Shown piece after piece: positions 1 to 6,649 of a stretch of 11,712 nucleotides of DNA. The stretch is from the NCBI GenBank assembly GCA_016839955.1, contig JAEOTI010000668.1, forward strand, positions 1-11,712. Direction: 5' to 3'. Origin of the DNA: Candidatus Hodarchaeota archaeon (GTDB lineage Archaea; Asgardarchaeota; Heimdallarchaeia; Hodarchaeales; YT1-057). Numbering within the stretch: the first letter of the stretch is position 1; every line of letters begins with the position of its first letter. A program made the position numbers and the translations under genes. The notes below the pieces were generated by a model, which did no database searches, had not been told where the DNA came from, and saw nothing but the letters and a program-made list of their open reading frames with translations.

Positions 1-981
1 CAAAAGTTGTCTTCTGATTCTGAAGGTAAAAGCTGGTTTCATGTTGTTGCGAATCCAAATCTGGTATCACTTGGACTTGAGATGATGGAAGTTTTAATCA
101 GTGCAGATAATGAGCAAAAATTACAAAATACAGAAAGAATCTGTAAAGAACACCCTTATACGTTATTCAGCAGTAGATGTTATGGTGACACCAACGGAAT
201 GCTGCTACAATTCAGAATTCCTACAGGAACATCCTCTCTCATTCAAGACTTATTTAAAAGATCAAAAGAAAATAATTTAATAGATGATTATTTAATTCTA
301 CCCTTTAATAACATTCACCCCATTTATACCACAGTAAATATTGACCATTGGAACCCCTCAACTTATTCTTGGGCCTTTGATTGGAAAGAATGGTTTATGT
401 TGGATATTAAGACCGGAAATATCCCGACTCATAATGACACTCCAGGATCTGCGAAGAGTTGGCTTAAACGGTCTGATGTCGCTATTCTGAGTGAACTAGC
501 ATCCAATGCTAGAAGAAAAAATGTAGAAATAATGGAATCCCTTGAAAATGAGGGGTATGAATTCACTGCTCAAACTTTTGGGAGAAGATTGAAACGAATT
601 AATGAAGAGTGCGTAATGGGCTACCGTGTTTTTCCAGATCCTGTAACATTTGATCTTTATAGCCCAGTCTTTTTTTGGGGTGAAGGTAGTAAAACAGAAG
701 TGAAAAAACTTGAAAAAAGAATTTCTGAAGTACCTATACCTTTCACCTCTACTTTCAAATCTACAGACACAAAATTATTTTGGTATATTCATTTGACAAC
801 AGTCCATCTCTCTGACTTGCTACATTATTTGCGACCGATTTTTACAGATCTCCATTTCAACTATATTGACTCTCCAAGGAGTAAGAATTATCTTCCATGG
901 CCAATGACTTTTGATGACTCAACCTCAGATTGGCGAACAGACAGTAAATTTATGGTTGAAAGTGTAATTAATGAAATTTAA
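1..981 (+). CDS. Lrp/AsnC-like transcriptional regulator, two-unit form, 5'-truncated by the window edge
   Basis: The frame is open to the first base of the window (CAA AAG then TTG at 7), so the true start probably lies upstream. Numbering from the TTG, residues about 11-100 look like an Lrp/AsnC effector-binding (RAM-like) alpha-beta domain. Residues about 154-206 look like a second AsnC-type helix-turn-helix: an aspartate-led helix with ILSEL and NAR, then a recognition-helix stretch, ending in CVMGYRVF, as in the family's 'I.GY' junction. Residues about 210-288 look like a second RAM-like domain with hydrophobic strands. The expected first helix-turn-helix would sit before the window. Lrp/AsnC proteins bind DNA and respond to small molecules such as amino acids; the target here is unknown. 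Confidence is good for the fold class and low for any specific role. The 3' end overlaps the tail of a decayed gene on the opposite strand. Confidence 0.6.
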   Translation, partial: QKLSSDSEGKSWFHVVANPNLVSLGLEMMEVLISADNEQKLQNTERICKEHPYTLFSSRCYGDTNGMLLQFRIPTGTSSLIQDLFKRSKENNLIDDYLILPFNNIHPIYTTVNIDHWNPSTYSWAFDWKEWFMLDIKTGNIPTHNDTPGSAKSWLKRSDVAILSELASNARRKNVEIMESLENEGYEFTAQTFGRRLKRINEECVMGYRVFPDPVTFDLYSPVFFWGEGSKTEVKKLEKRISEVPIPFTSTFKSTDTKLFWYIHLTTVHLSDLLHYLRPIFTDLHFNYIDSPRSKNYLPWPMTFDDSTSDWRTDSKFMVESVINEI

Positions 982-1364
982 GTGATTTTTTGCTTAAATA
1001 CACTTCTATCTCTTCATCATCTTATAACTCTTTCAATTTCTCAATGGATTCAAGTTTAGCTAATACACCTACTGTAAATGCTGGATTGATTTCAGTTTCA
1101 GTACTAACTTGAGTTTTTTCCTAAGAATAACTATAAAGTTTTTCCAGGAGCCCAATAATCTACATCACCAAGTGTAACTACTTCTATCGAATGTTCAACT
1201 TCTGCTATTATATCTGTTTCAAAATAAACTTCTTCTCCCCATATTTTAATAATATTAATAAAAGGAAATTCCATAAGAACTTGTTTAATAACCAATTGTT
1301 ATTTGTTATCAAAAAATTTAGTAGTGAAATCTCCTTTTCATATCTTAAATATATCAATCCCCAA
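968..1364 (-). pseudogene. Decayed cyclophilin-like (TM1367/DUF369-type) gene
   Basis: Read on the minus strand, one frame from about 1364 to 1107 gives a near-continuous match to the small cyclophilin-fold family typified by TM1367. Recognisable pieces are KGDFTTKFFDNK, then EFPF, IWGEEVYFET and GDVDYWAPGKTL followed by LFLGKN, corresponding to the family's WGEEIYF and GDVGYWPPGKA..LFFGK signatures. This frame is interrupted by TGA (1340-1338), TAA (1301-1299) and TAG (1133-1131). It then shifts by +1 near 1105 into INPAFTVGVLAKLESIEKLKEL, which matches the family's C-terminal part, with another TAA at 1024-1022 before DDEEIEVYL. Three in-frame stops, one frameshift and one more stop rule out an intact gene, and different stop codons argue against simple recoding. 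The family alignment is from memory. The 5' end is approximate. The 3' tail overlaps the end of the upstream plus-strand regulator gene. Confidence 0.75.
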
Positions 1365-1385
1365 ACTTGTTAAGAGAGAATTATT

Positions 1386-1933
1386 ATGAAAAATGAACCA
1401 AACATTCAGAATCATGATAGTCTTATTTCAAAAAAAAAAAATCGGGAAAGGAAGGAATTTTAGCTTTTCCAGGATTTCCTGTTGTTTTAGTTTGTGTAAG
1501 AAAGAATATTCTTACCGTGGCAGCCGTCAACTTCTTTTCCTTTAGGGATCCACCTATGGTTATGATTGGTATTGTCCCAAAAAGATATTCATTTGAATTA
1601 ATTAAGGAGACTAATGATTTTTCAATCAATATTCCTACAATTGATCTTTTTAAGGCAGTTAAAGTATGTGGTTCCAAATCAGGTAGAAATACGGATAAAT
1701 TTGATGTAACAGGTTTATCGCCAAGAAAAGCGGAGAAAATTTCGTCTTATATAATTGAGGAGTGTCCAGTGAGCTTAGAATGTAAGATTGTACATACTAT
1801 TGATCTAAAGGGTACACATGTCTGGTTTATTGGTGAAGTTGTTCTAAGTCATATCAGAAAGAATTACAAACGCTCCCAAGCGCTGCTTTATTGGCCTCAA
1901 GAATATCGGTTTGTTGGAAATACGGTTGAATAG
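1386..1933 (+). CDS. Flavin-reductase-like FMN-binding split-barrel protein, frame interrupted at a 12-A run
   Basis: The product resembles flavin reductase / FMN-binding split-barrel proteins, which bind FMN and either reduce it or use it with NAD(P)H. Recognisable elements are FPVVLVCV at the start of the barrel, VAAVNFFSFRDPPMVMIGI, the RYSFELIKET..F.INIP stretch, and the signature CGSKSGRNTDKF. The natural start is ATG 1386 (MKNEPNIQNH...), but that frame meets a run of twelve A at 1430-1441 and then terminates. The homologous frame resumes right after the run. One extra A (or two fewer) would join them into a protein of about 182 residues, the usual family size. Without slippage the longest in-frame product starts at GTG 1517 (138 residues), which removes the first conserved barrel strand and has no evident Shine-Dalgarno site. 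It could be a sequencing or assembly error, transcriptional slippage, or recent inactivation. Confidence 0.7.
1430..1441 (+). repeat. 12-A homopolymer at the frame break of the flavin-reductase-like gene
   Basis: Twelve consecutive A follow TTTC and precede TCGGG. The upstream ATG 1386 frame and the downstream homologous frame meet exactly here, so the run length decides whether the gene reads through. Thirteen A would restore one frame. Confidence 0.9.
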
Positions 1934-2014
1934 AATTTATTTGAATAGCTTAGAAAGGTAGAAAAGAAAAAGAAAAAATCTGATATTATTAAAACAGAAT
2001 GAAATCAAAAATTA

Positions 2015-2308
2015 TTGAGCGGGACCAAGTTGTCGAATGAAGAAATAATTGATTCTCTCAAACAAAAAAATAAGCTGCTCACCGAAGAAATAGAGTTTCG
2101 TAAGAGAAAAGCAAAAGAAAGAGATATAGCTTTGGCAGCATTTGGTCGGGCCGCCAATGCCCTTGTTTTCGGGGGCGAAAAATACAAAGAAGCTGTAGAA
2201 TTGTTTATTGATTCATACTTAGCAGGATTAAATGAATATAAGCTTTCTCTCAAAGACGCTCAAGAAGTAACAAAAGAAGCACTATCAGAGTCAAAAAAAC
2301 AACCATAA
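2015..2308 (+). CDS. Small charged coiled-coil protein, function unknown
   Basis: This is a 97-residue soluble protein not recognised as any family. Residues about 6-42 are strongly charged with a heptad-like spacing of Leu/Ile (EEIIDSLKQKNKLLTEEIEF then RKRKAKERD), predicting a coiled coil. Residues about 43-90 look like two further helices (AFGRAANALVFGG, then KYKEAVELFIDSYLAGL and YKLSLKDAQEVTKEAL). There is no signal peptide, membrane segment or cysteine. The start is uncertain: TTG 2015 is the first possible start after an in-frame TGA at 2000, and a second TTG lies at 2030; neither has a clear Shine-Dalgarno site. It lies 81 bp after the flavin-reductase-like gene and 96 bp before the ureohydrolase, all on the same strand, so cotranscription is possible. 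Coding status rests on the regular amphipathic pattern and length. Confidence 0.6.
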   Translation: MSGTKLSNEEIIDSLKQKNKLLTEEIEFRKRKAKERDIALAAFGRAANALVFGGEKYKEAVELFIDSYLAGLNEYKLSLKDAQEVTKEALSESKKQP

Positions 2309-2404
2309 CATGTTTATTCATTAAAATAGTTCAAATCTCATGAGTTTTTCGTCAATTAGATTTCATCATTAAGTTTTACCGTATTTTTTCTTGTGGAATA
2401 GAAG

Positions 2405-3319
2405 ATGTTAAACTCTACTTCTAATAAAAATCATTTTTTTGGTCTCACAACATCTGAATTTGACTCTTCGAATCTAGTAGTGATGGGAATACCTTGGGAT
2501 GTTTCTTCTTCTTTTAGGAAGGGCGCAGCTAAAGCTCCTTCCTATATTCGCAAGGCAACAACTGGAGATCTTTATAACGCCTACACACAACAAAATATCA
2601 GCTTGACAGAAAAGTGGCGGATTTATGATATTGGTGATGTTGAATTTTCCGGTAACGAGGTAGACACGGCCCGTATGGACATTTTCGCTACTTTGAAGTA
2701 TTTGGGAGATAATTATAATGAAAAATCTTTTCTTTTTCTTGGTGGAGATCATATTTCAACTTTTTTCAGCTTTGAAGCACTCTTAAAACTTGGAATAATA
2801 GATGAGAGCAATTCAGGTATTATTTACTTCGATGCTCACCCAGATCTTTACCATATATACGATGGAAACCATTTCTCTCATGCTTGTGTCGTTAGACGGT
2901 TAATTGATGAATTAAACGTTAACCCATCCAGGATTTTCCTCGCAGGAATACGTTCCGCAACTCCGGATCAATTGGATTTCGTTGAAGAAACAGGGATCTC
3001 TTTTGTCCCCCAAACTCGAATAAGGAAGGATGGGGTGTCAACACTCACAAAAGTTCTCAAAGACGATTCTTGGAAAGATATTGAATCTATCTACCTATCA
3101 ATTGACATGGATATACTTGATCCAGCTTTTGCTCCAGGTGTGGGAAATCCCGAACCTGGTGGGTTGACTACCGCTGAACTAGTGGATTTAATTCACGAAC
3201 TAGCGGGATTACGGATTCAAGCTTTTGATATTGTCGAACACTGTCCTGCTTATGATAATTCAAACATCACTGCATTTTCTGCATCCAAATTGATCAAAGA
3301 AGTTCTTGGGATCATGTGA
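2405..3319 (+). CDS. speB: Ureohydrolase of the arginase/agmatinase family (agmatinase-like)
   Basis: This 304-residue cytosolic enzyme has the complete di-manganese signature of the ureohydrolase superfamily: GGDH (H116), DAHPD (D143, H145, D147) and SIDMDILDP (D234, D236), followed by the PGxGxPEPGG loop. H159 in NHFSHA and E278 in DIVEHCP fit the catalytic His and Glu. Such enzymes hydrolyse a guanidino group to release urea: agmatine to putrescine, arginine to ornithine, or related substrates such as guanidinobutyrate or formiminoglutamate. The length and the FRKGAAKAPSYIRKAT N-terminal block fit archaeal agmatinase-like members, but the substrate cannot be fixed by reading. The loop carries Asn (GNPEPGG) where Thr is usual. 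The start ATG 2405 follows only a weak purine-rich stretch. It converges with the TPR gene across 127 bp. The family assignment is firm; the symbol is tentative. Confidence 0.88.
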   Translation: MLNSTSNKNHFFGLTTSEFDSSNLVVMGIPWDVSSSFRKGAAKAPSYIRKATTGDLYNAYTQQNISLTEKWRIYDIGDVEFSGNEVDTARMDIFATLKYLGDNYNEKSFLFLGGDHISTFFSFEALLKLGIIDESNSGIIYFDAHPDLYHIYDGNHFSHACVVRRLIDELNVNPSRIFLAGIRSATPDQLDFVEETGISFVPQTRIRKDGVSTLTKVLKDDSWKDIESIYLSIDMDILDPAFAPGVGNPEPGGLTTAELVDLIHELAGLRIQAFDIVEHCPAYDNSNITAFSASKLIKEVLGIM

Positions 3320-3446
3320 AGATTTAGAATTGGTCGCATTAAGATTATGTTCTTACAACCTTATTTTTTAAGATGTAGGTCAAGAAACTGATAATCCTGA
3401 TTTAACTAATTGAACATAAGGAGAAATTGGAACTTCAATTTTATAA
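3320..3446. terminator. Convergent 3' region with T tract and small hairpin
   Basis: This spacer separates the ends of the ureohydrolase (plus) and the TPR gene (minus). A six-T run at 3364-3369 could end the plus-strand transcript in the archaeal U-tract manner. A short inverted repeat, AAATTG (3424-3429) and CAATTT (3436-3441) with a 6-nt loop, lies next to the TPR stop codon. Neither element is strong. Confidence 0.3.
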
Positions 3447-4946
3447 TTATTGAGCTTGACGTAAATATGCTTGGCTTTCTTTTAAATACGAAATCAACTC
3501 TTTAAGTTGAAGTTGTTCGAACATATCAGGTGTCTGCTCAATTAAATTTTGAAATGTTGTTAATTGCTCTCTTAGTTGTGTTATTTCTTCTTTTGCTTTG
3601 AGAGCTATTGGTTGTAAATTTCGTTCATTCGCTAGCAACTCTGCTAATTCAAACCGCTGGATTGCTCCAGGTAAATCAAATATAGTTCTTTTGAGAAATC
3701 CTTGAACTAAAATCGTTTCAACATAAGCTCCGTGTAGATGATTTTGCTTGCAAAGTTGTTCGAGGTTAATTAATAGTTTATCAACTTGATCTTTGTGTTC
3801 TGACTTCTGGGTAGTTAAATATAATTGTAAATGAATCTGTACAAGTAATTGTGTTGCATCTACCTGTAATTCGAAATTTGGAAGCCCTTCAGCTAGGTTA
3901 ATTGCTTTTAATCCATACTCTAAAGCACTCGAAAGATCTAGTTTTTCCATTTTAATTTGGCAAATCGCTAATTTTTCAAACAAAATAACCTCTGGGAGTT
4001 CCGACGTCTGACTAAGTTTTGTCAGTTTTTGTATTCCTGCCTGAGCATCAAAAATAGCTTTTTTTCCGAGTGAAATACGAATTAATTGATAATAAGACTC
4101 TGCAATATCTCGAGGGTTACCTATTTGTTCCGATAATAATAAACTATCTTTGACATATCTCTCAGCTTTATCAAAATCTCCATTCCGCCAGTAGATAATT
4201 CCTAGATTATTGAGAGTAAGCGCAATATCTCGTGAATTACCAATTTTTCTATCTAATTCAAGACTCATTTTATAATAGTGCTCAGCTTTATCTAATTCTC
4301 CTCTTTGTGAAAAAATAACTCCAAGATTACTTAGAGACGAAGCAATATCTTGCTGATTGCCAATTTGTTTATCAATGGTAAGACTTTGCTGATAGAACTC
4401 CTCAGCTCGATCCAATTCGCCACGATATCGACAAATGACACCTAAATTGCTTAGGCAAGAAGATACTTCACGAAGGTTACCTAATTGATCAAAAAGCTTT
4501 TGACTTCGTTGAAAATAATTTTCTGCAAGATTTAATTCGCCTAATTGCCAATTTATTACTCCTAGGTTTATTAGAGAAGAAGCGATTTCAGAGTTGTTTT
4601 TCAGTTGTTCTCGTATAATGAGACTCGATTCTAGATAATTTTTGGCTTGATCTAATTTCCCTTGTCGTCTAAATATTACCCCTAAATTACTCAGTGAATC
4701 CCCTTGTCCACCAATATCTGAAGGTTCTTTCCTTGCAAGCGTTAATGCGTCTCGAGCACACCTTTCTGCTTTTTCTAATTGACCTAAGCGCCACAAACAT
4801 TGACTCTGTTCATTAAGAATTGCTATTTTTTCATGTGCTGAGAGTGACTGCTGTTTTTGGATTTTCTCAAGCAATTTAAGGGCTTCTGAGAATTTACCGA
4901 TTTGTCTTAGTCTTTTTACTTCTTCAATAGAGTTTGACAACCGCAA
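3447..4946 (-). CDS. Tetratricopeptide-repeat (TPR) protein with five regular 40-residue repeats
   Basis: This 499-residue soluble scaffold-type protein begins with one or two degenerate TPR helix pairs (residues about 4-75). Five consecutive repeats of exactly 40 residues follow, from about 84 to 283; their SNLGV/INLGV/NNLGI motifs fall at about 86, 126, 166, 206 and 246. Each repeat has the LNNLGxIxxxxGxxdkAexyyxxSLxl pattern of the 40-residue TPR class (as in LGN/Pins and kinesin light chain), which bind peptides of partner proteins. Residues 284-499 hold further, irregular helical hairpins and no recognisable enzymatic domain. There is no signal peptide or membrane segment, so it should be cytosolic. 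The start is TTG 4946, with GAGTGG just upstream on the minus strand; no ATG fits. The partner is unknown. It is divergent from the UPF0282 gene, so the two may share regulation. Confidence 0.85.
   Translation of the reverse strand: MRLSNSIEEVKRLRQIGKFSEALKLLEKIQKQQSLSAHEKIAILNEQSQCLWRLGQLEKAERCARDALTLARKEPSDIGGQGDSLSNLGVIFRRQGKLDQAKNYLESSLIIREQLKNNSEIASSLINLGVINWQLGELNLAENYFQRSQKLFDQLGNLREVSSCLSNLGVICRYRGELDRAEEFYQQSLTIDKQIGNQQDIASSLSNLGVIFSQRGELDKAEHYYKMSLELDRKIGNSRDIALTLNNLGIIYWRNGDFDKAERYVKDSLLLSEQIGNPRDIAESYYQLIRISLGKKAIFDAQAGIQKLTKLSQTSELPEVILFEKLAICQIKMEKLDLSSALEYGLKAINLAEGLPNFELQVDATQLLVQIHLQLYLTTQKSEHKDQVDKLLINLEQLCKQNHLHGAYVETILVQGFLKRTIFDLPGAIQRFELAELLANERNLQPIALKAKEEITQLREQLTTFQNLIEQTPDMFEQLQLKELISYLKESQAYLRQAQ
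4200..4710 (-). repeat. 120-bp tandem coding repeats inside the TPR gene
   Basis: The DNA encoding the NLGV helix recurs with exact 120-bp spacing near 4201, 4321, 4441, 4561 and 4681 (CCTAGATTATTGAGAG, CCAAGATTACTTAGAG and similar on the plus strand). This corresponds to the 40-residue protein repeats and implies duplication of whole units. Confidence 0.8.
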
Positions 4947-4959
4947 TTTCCACTCAATA

Positions 4960-5054
4960 AATACAAAGTAAGTTTGTGTATGCTTTCTCAGTGGTTATTC
5001 TTAAGAATTAACGACTTCATTAGGATTTAATGTAAAATGGAAAATACAAAGTAA
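4960..5054. repeat. Direct repeat AATACAAAGTAA, two copies
   Basis: The 12-bp sequence occurs at 4960-4971 and again at 5043-5054, flanking the palindrome at 4997-5008 within the same divergent intergenic region. On the minus strand it reads TTACTTTGTATT. It could be a pair of protein-binding sites; no known factor is recognised. Confidence 0.35.
4997..5008. promoter_or_regulatory. Perfect 12-bp palindrome between divergent genes
   Basis: ATTCTTAAGAAT reads the same on both strands and lies in the 175-bp spacer between the TPR gene (minus) and the UPF0282 gene (plus). Its position suits an operator acting on one or both divergent promoters. The site is AT-rich, so chance occurrence cannot be excluded. 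Confidence 0.35.
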
Positions 5055-5080
5055 AATTTACCTTTTAACAAAGAATGATG

Positions 5081-5113
5081 TTTAAAAAAACATTACAAAC
5101 CCTACGTTTGGAG
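5081..5113 (+). promoter_or_regulatory. Candidate TATA box and Shine-Dalgarno for the UPF0282 gene
   Basis: TTTAAAAA at 5081-5088 is a plausible archaeal TATA element about 34-41 nt before the start codon, which would give a short leader. GGAG at 5110-5113 lies 8 nt before ATG 5122 and supports that start. The ribosome site is convincing; the TATA call is weak in such AT-rich DNA. Confidence 0.4.
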
Positions 5114-5121
5114 TAAAAAGT

Positions 5122-5988
5122 ATGGATATTGTCCCTCTGGCTGCAGAAAGTCTCGGTACTCGGAGCATGGCAACTTGGGTAACAATTAGTAGTAGAAATT
5201 TTAATTTGTTAATAGATCCAGGAGTATTAGTGGGTGAGAAAAGATTTGGTTTGAAACCTCATATCAAAGAAATCGAACGGAATCTTGACCATTGGAATAT
5301 AATAAGTGCTCATTTATCGAAAAGCAACTATGTCGTAATTAGTCACTATCATTATGACCATTATAACCCTCGAATACCACAATTATTTAAGGACAAAGTC
5401 TTGTTTTTAAAAAACCCCCGCCCCAACAACCGTAATCAAGAACAAAGGGCAAAAATTTTCTTAGAAAAGATAAAAGGACTATCTAGTAAAGTTTACCATT
5501 CTGATTGGCGGACATTTGACTTAGATGAGGGTATTCAACTGAGTTTTTCTGGAGCCCTTCCTCATGGTCCAGAAGGTGCGAAAACAGGCTATGTGGTTGC
5601 AACAACAATAAAATTTAGTAATAAGGTGTTCACTCATACGTCTGATGTCCTTGGAATACAATCTGAAGTACAACTAAATTATATTCTCGAGCAAAATCCC
5701 ACAATCCTTTACATAGATGGACCATCAACTGGAAGAGGAAAAAAAACTGAAATAAAAAAATCAGTGGTCTCATTAAATGTTATTCTTTCAAAAACAGAAG
5801 TCAAAGAGATTATTTACGACCATCATATGCTACGTAATCTGAATTGGATCAAATACCTAGTTGAGTTCATAAAACACTCTGAACACATGGGAGTTAAGAC
5901 ATACACCGCTGCAGAGTTTTTAGGTAAGAAAAATGATCTTTTAGAAGCAAATCGAAAATTATTGTATGAGAATCAAAAGGATCTTTAA
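5122..5988 (+). CDS. UPF0282-family metallo-beta-lactamase-fold hydrolase
   Basis: This 288-residue cytosolic protein matches the archaeal UPF0282 family (COG2248, predicted metallo-beta-lactamase-superfamily hydrolases). It opens with the family's AESLGTRSMATWV and LLIDPGV, then KRFGLKPH. The metal-binding motif HYHYDH gives H75, H77, D79 and H80; further candidate ligands are H148 (LPHGPEG), D175 (HTSDVLG) and the conserved YDHHMLRN (H234/H235). An NxxQ..RA block at 105-110 is also typical of the family. The superfamily uses two zinc or iron ions for hydrolysis or redox chemistry; the substrate of UPF0282 is unknown to me. All metal ligands are present and the length is usual, so it should be active. 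It has a good Shine-Dalgarno site (GGAG, 8 nt). The surface-protein gene follows 42 bp downstream, on the other side of a T-rich stretch. Confidence 0.85.
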   Translation: MDIVPLAAESLGTRSMATWVTISSRNFNLLIDPGVLVGEKRFGLKPHIKEIERNLDHWNIISAHLSKSNYVVISHYHYDHYNPRIPQLFKDKVLFLKNPRPNNRNQEQRAKIFLEKIKGLSSKVYHSDWRTFDLDEGIQLSFSGALPHGPEGAKTGYVVATTIKFSNKVFTHTSDVLGIQSEVQLNYILEQNPTILYIDGPSTGRGKKTEIKKSVVSLNVILSKTEVKEIIYDHHMLRNLNWIKYLVEFIKHSEHMGVKTYTAAEFLGKKNDLLEANRKLLYENQKDL

Positions 5989-6004
5989 TTTTTCATTTTT
6001 TTTT
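5989..6004 (+). terminator. T-rich tract after the UPF0282 gene
   Basis: A nearly pure T stretch (TTTTTCATTTTTTTTT) begins immediately after the TAA stop codon. Archaeal RNA polymerase terminates readily on such tracts without a hairpin. The next start codon is only 26 nt away, so either termination is partial or the downstream gene is read through. Confidence 0.4.
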
Positions 6005-6030
6005 ACTTATCCAAAAAAGGATAGGATATA

Positions 6031-6639
6031 ATGAGACATTTTTGGTTTTTTTTTACAATCTTAATTCTATGTTCAATCAATCATTTAGGGCAAGCAACAG
6101 AATACTCAATAATTGAACAAACAGAAACAATATCATTAAAAAAAGGTGATCGGCCCTTTGCTGGTACTGATGATGAAGTTACTGCTATTTTATTCGAAGG
6201 TATCGTAAATCCGAACAACAATCTAACAATTGTCAATAGAACAGTTTCAGATGTAATATCTCCAATTCCTCTAGAATTGTCTCTTTGGTATATAGCTTGG
6301 GATGAAGAGGGGTACATATATTATGATTATAAATGCACTGTAAATGGCTCTTTAGACCCAAATGATCACGAAATCTCACAAGGAGATCAGTTCAATTTTG
6401 CTTTCTTCTGGTATTTAACAAAATCAAATTATGCACACTTACCTCATCAACTTGTTTTAAGGGTAAGAACTGGGTCTATTTTGATTGATTTTGAAGGCTC
6501 TGTGACCCTAGAAGTTCATTATTCCTTGTCAGGCAATGAAAATGTTAAGAAAGGCGGTTCGAGTACTCCTGCTTTCGATTTCACTCTCGTTTTTATTACC
6601 TTACTAGCTGCAAGTGTTTTTTGGAGAAAAAAAAGATAA
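6031..6639 (+). CDS. Secreted surface protein with signal peptide and C-terminal sorting-like anchor
   Basis: This is a 202-residue extracytoplasmic protein of unknown function. Residues 1-22 form a signal peptide (MRH, a very hydrophobic WFFFTILILC core, then LGQA before T23). Residues about 23-170 look like a beta-rich domain with alternating polar and aromatic residues (LSLWYIAW, YIYYDYKC, FNFAFFWYL, LVLRVRTG, VTLEVHYS). After a Gly/Ser linker (GGSS, 175-178) the tail is TPAFDF, a hydrophobic stretch of about 14 residues, and WRKKR. This order of a short motif, membrane segment and basic end is the layout of archaeosortase (PGF-CTERM-like) and Asgard CTERM tails, although PAF replaces PGF. 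It could equally be a plain C-terminal membrane anchor. AGGAT/GGAT lies just upstream of ATG. It converges with the 103-residue gene, with 10 bp between stop codons. Confidence 0.75.
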   Translation: MRHFWFFFTILILCSINHLGQATEYSIIEQTETISLKKGDRPFAGTDDEVTAILFEGIVNPNNNLTIVNRTVSDVISPIPLELSLWYIAWDEEGYIYYDYKCTVNGSLDPNDHEISQGDQFNFAFFWYLTKSNYAHLPHQLVLRVRTGSILIDFEGSVTLEVHYSLSGNENVKKGGSSTPAFDFTLVFITLLAASVFWRKKR

Positions 6640-6649
6640 ATATTTACAA

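Noticed and set aside
1131..1340. Stop-codon readthrough or recoding in the cyclophilin-like gene
   Set aside because: All three stop codons occur in frame and a frameshift is also present, so no single recoding scheme rescues the gene.
1191..1373. 60-residue plus-strand reading frame
   Set aside because: It is low-complexity, aromatic/Asn/Lys-rich and lies antisense to the cyclophilin-like pseudogene, which explains the sequence better.
1423..1677. Minus-strand frame opposite the flavin-reductase-like gene
   Set aside because: It is the mirror of a conserved coding region, has no recognisable motifs and no ribosome site.
2005..2253. Minus-strand frame opposite the coiled-coil gene
   Set aside because: It is Ser/Phe-rich as expected from antisense of a Lys/Glu-rich helix; the plus-strand frame has the better protein pattern.
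2474..2752. Minus-strand frame inside the ureohydrolase gene
   Set aside because: The opposite strand encodes an unmistakable enzyme with all catalytic residues.
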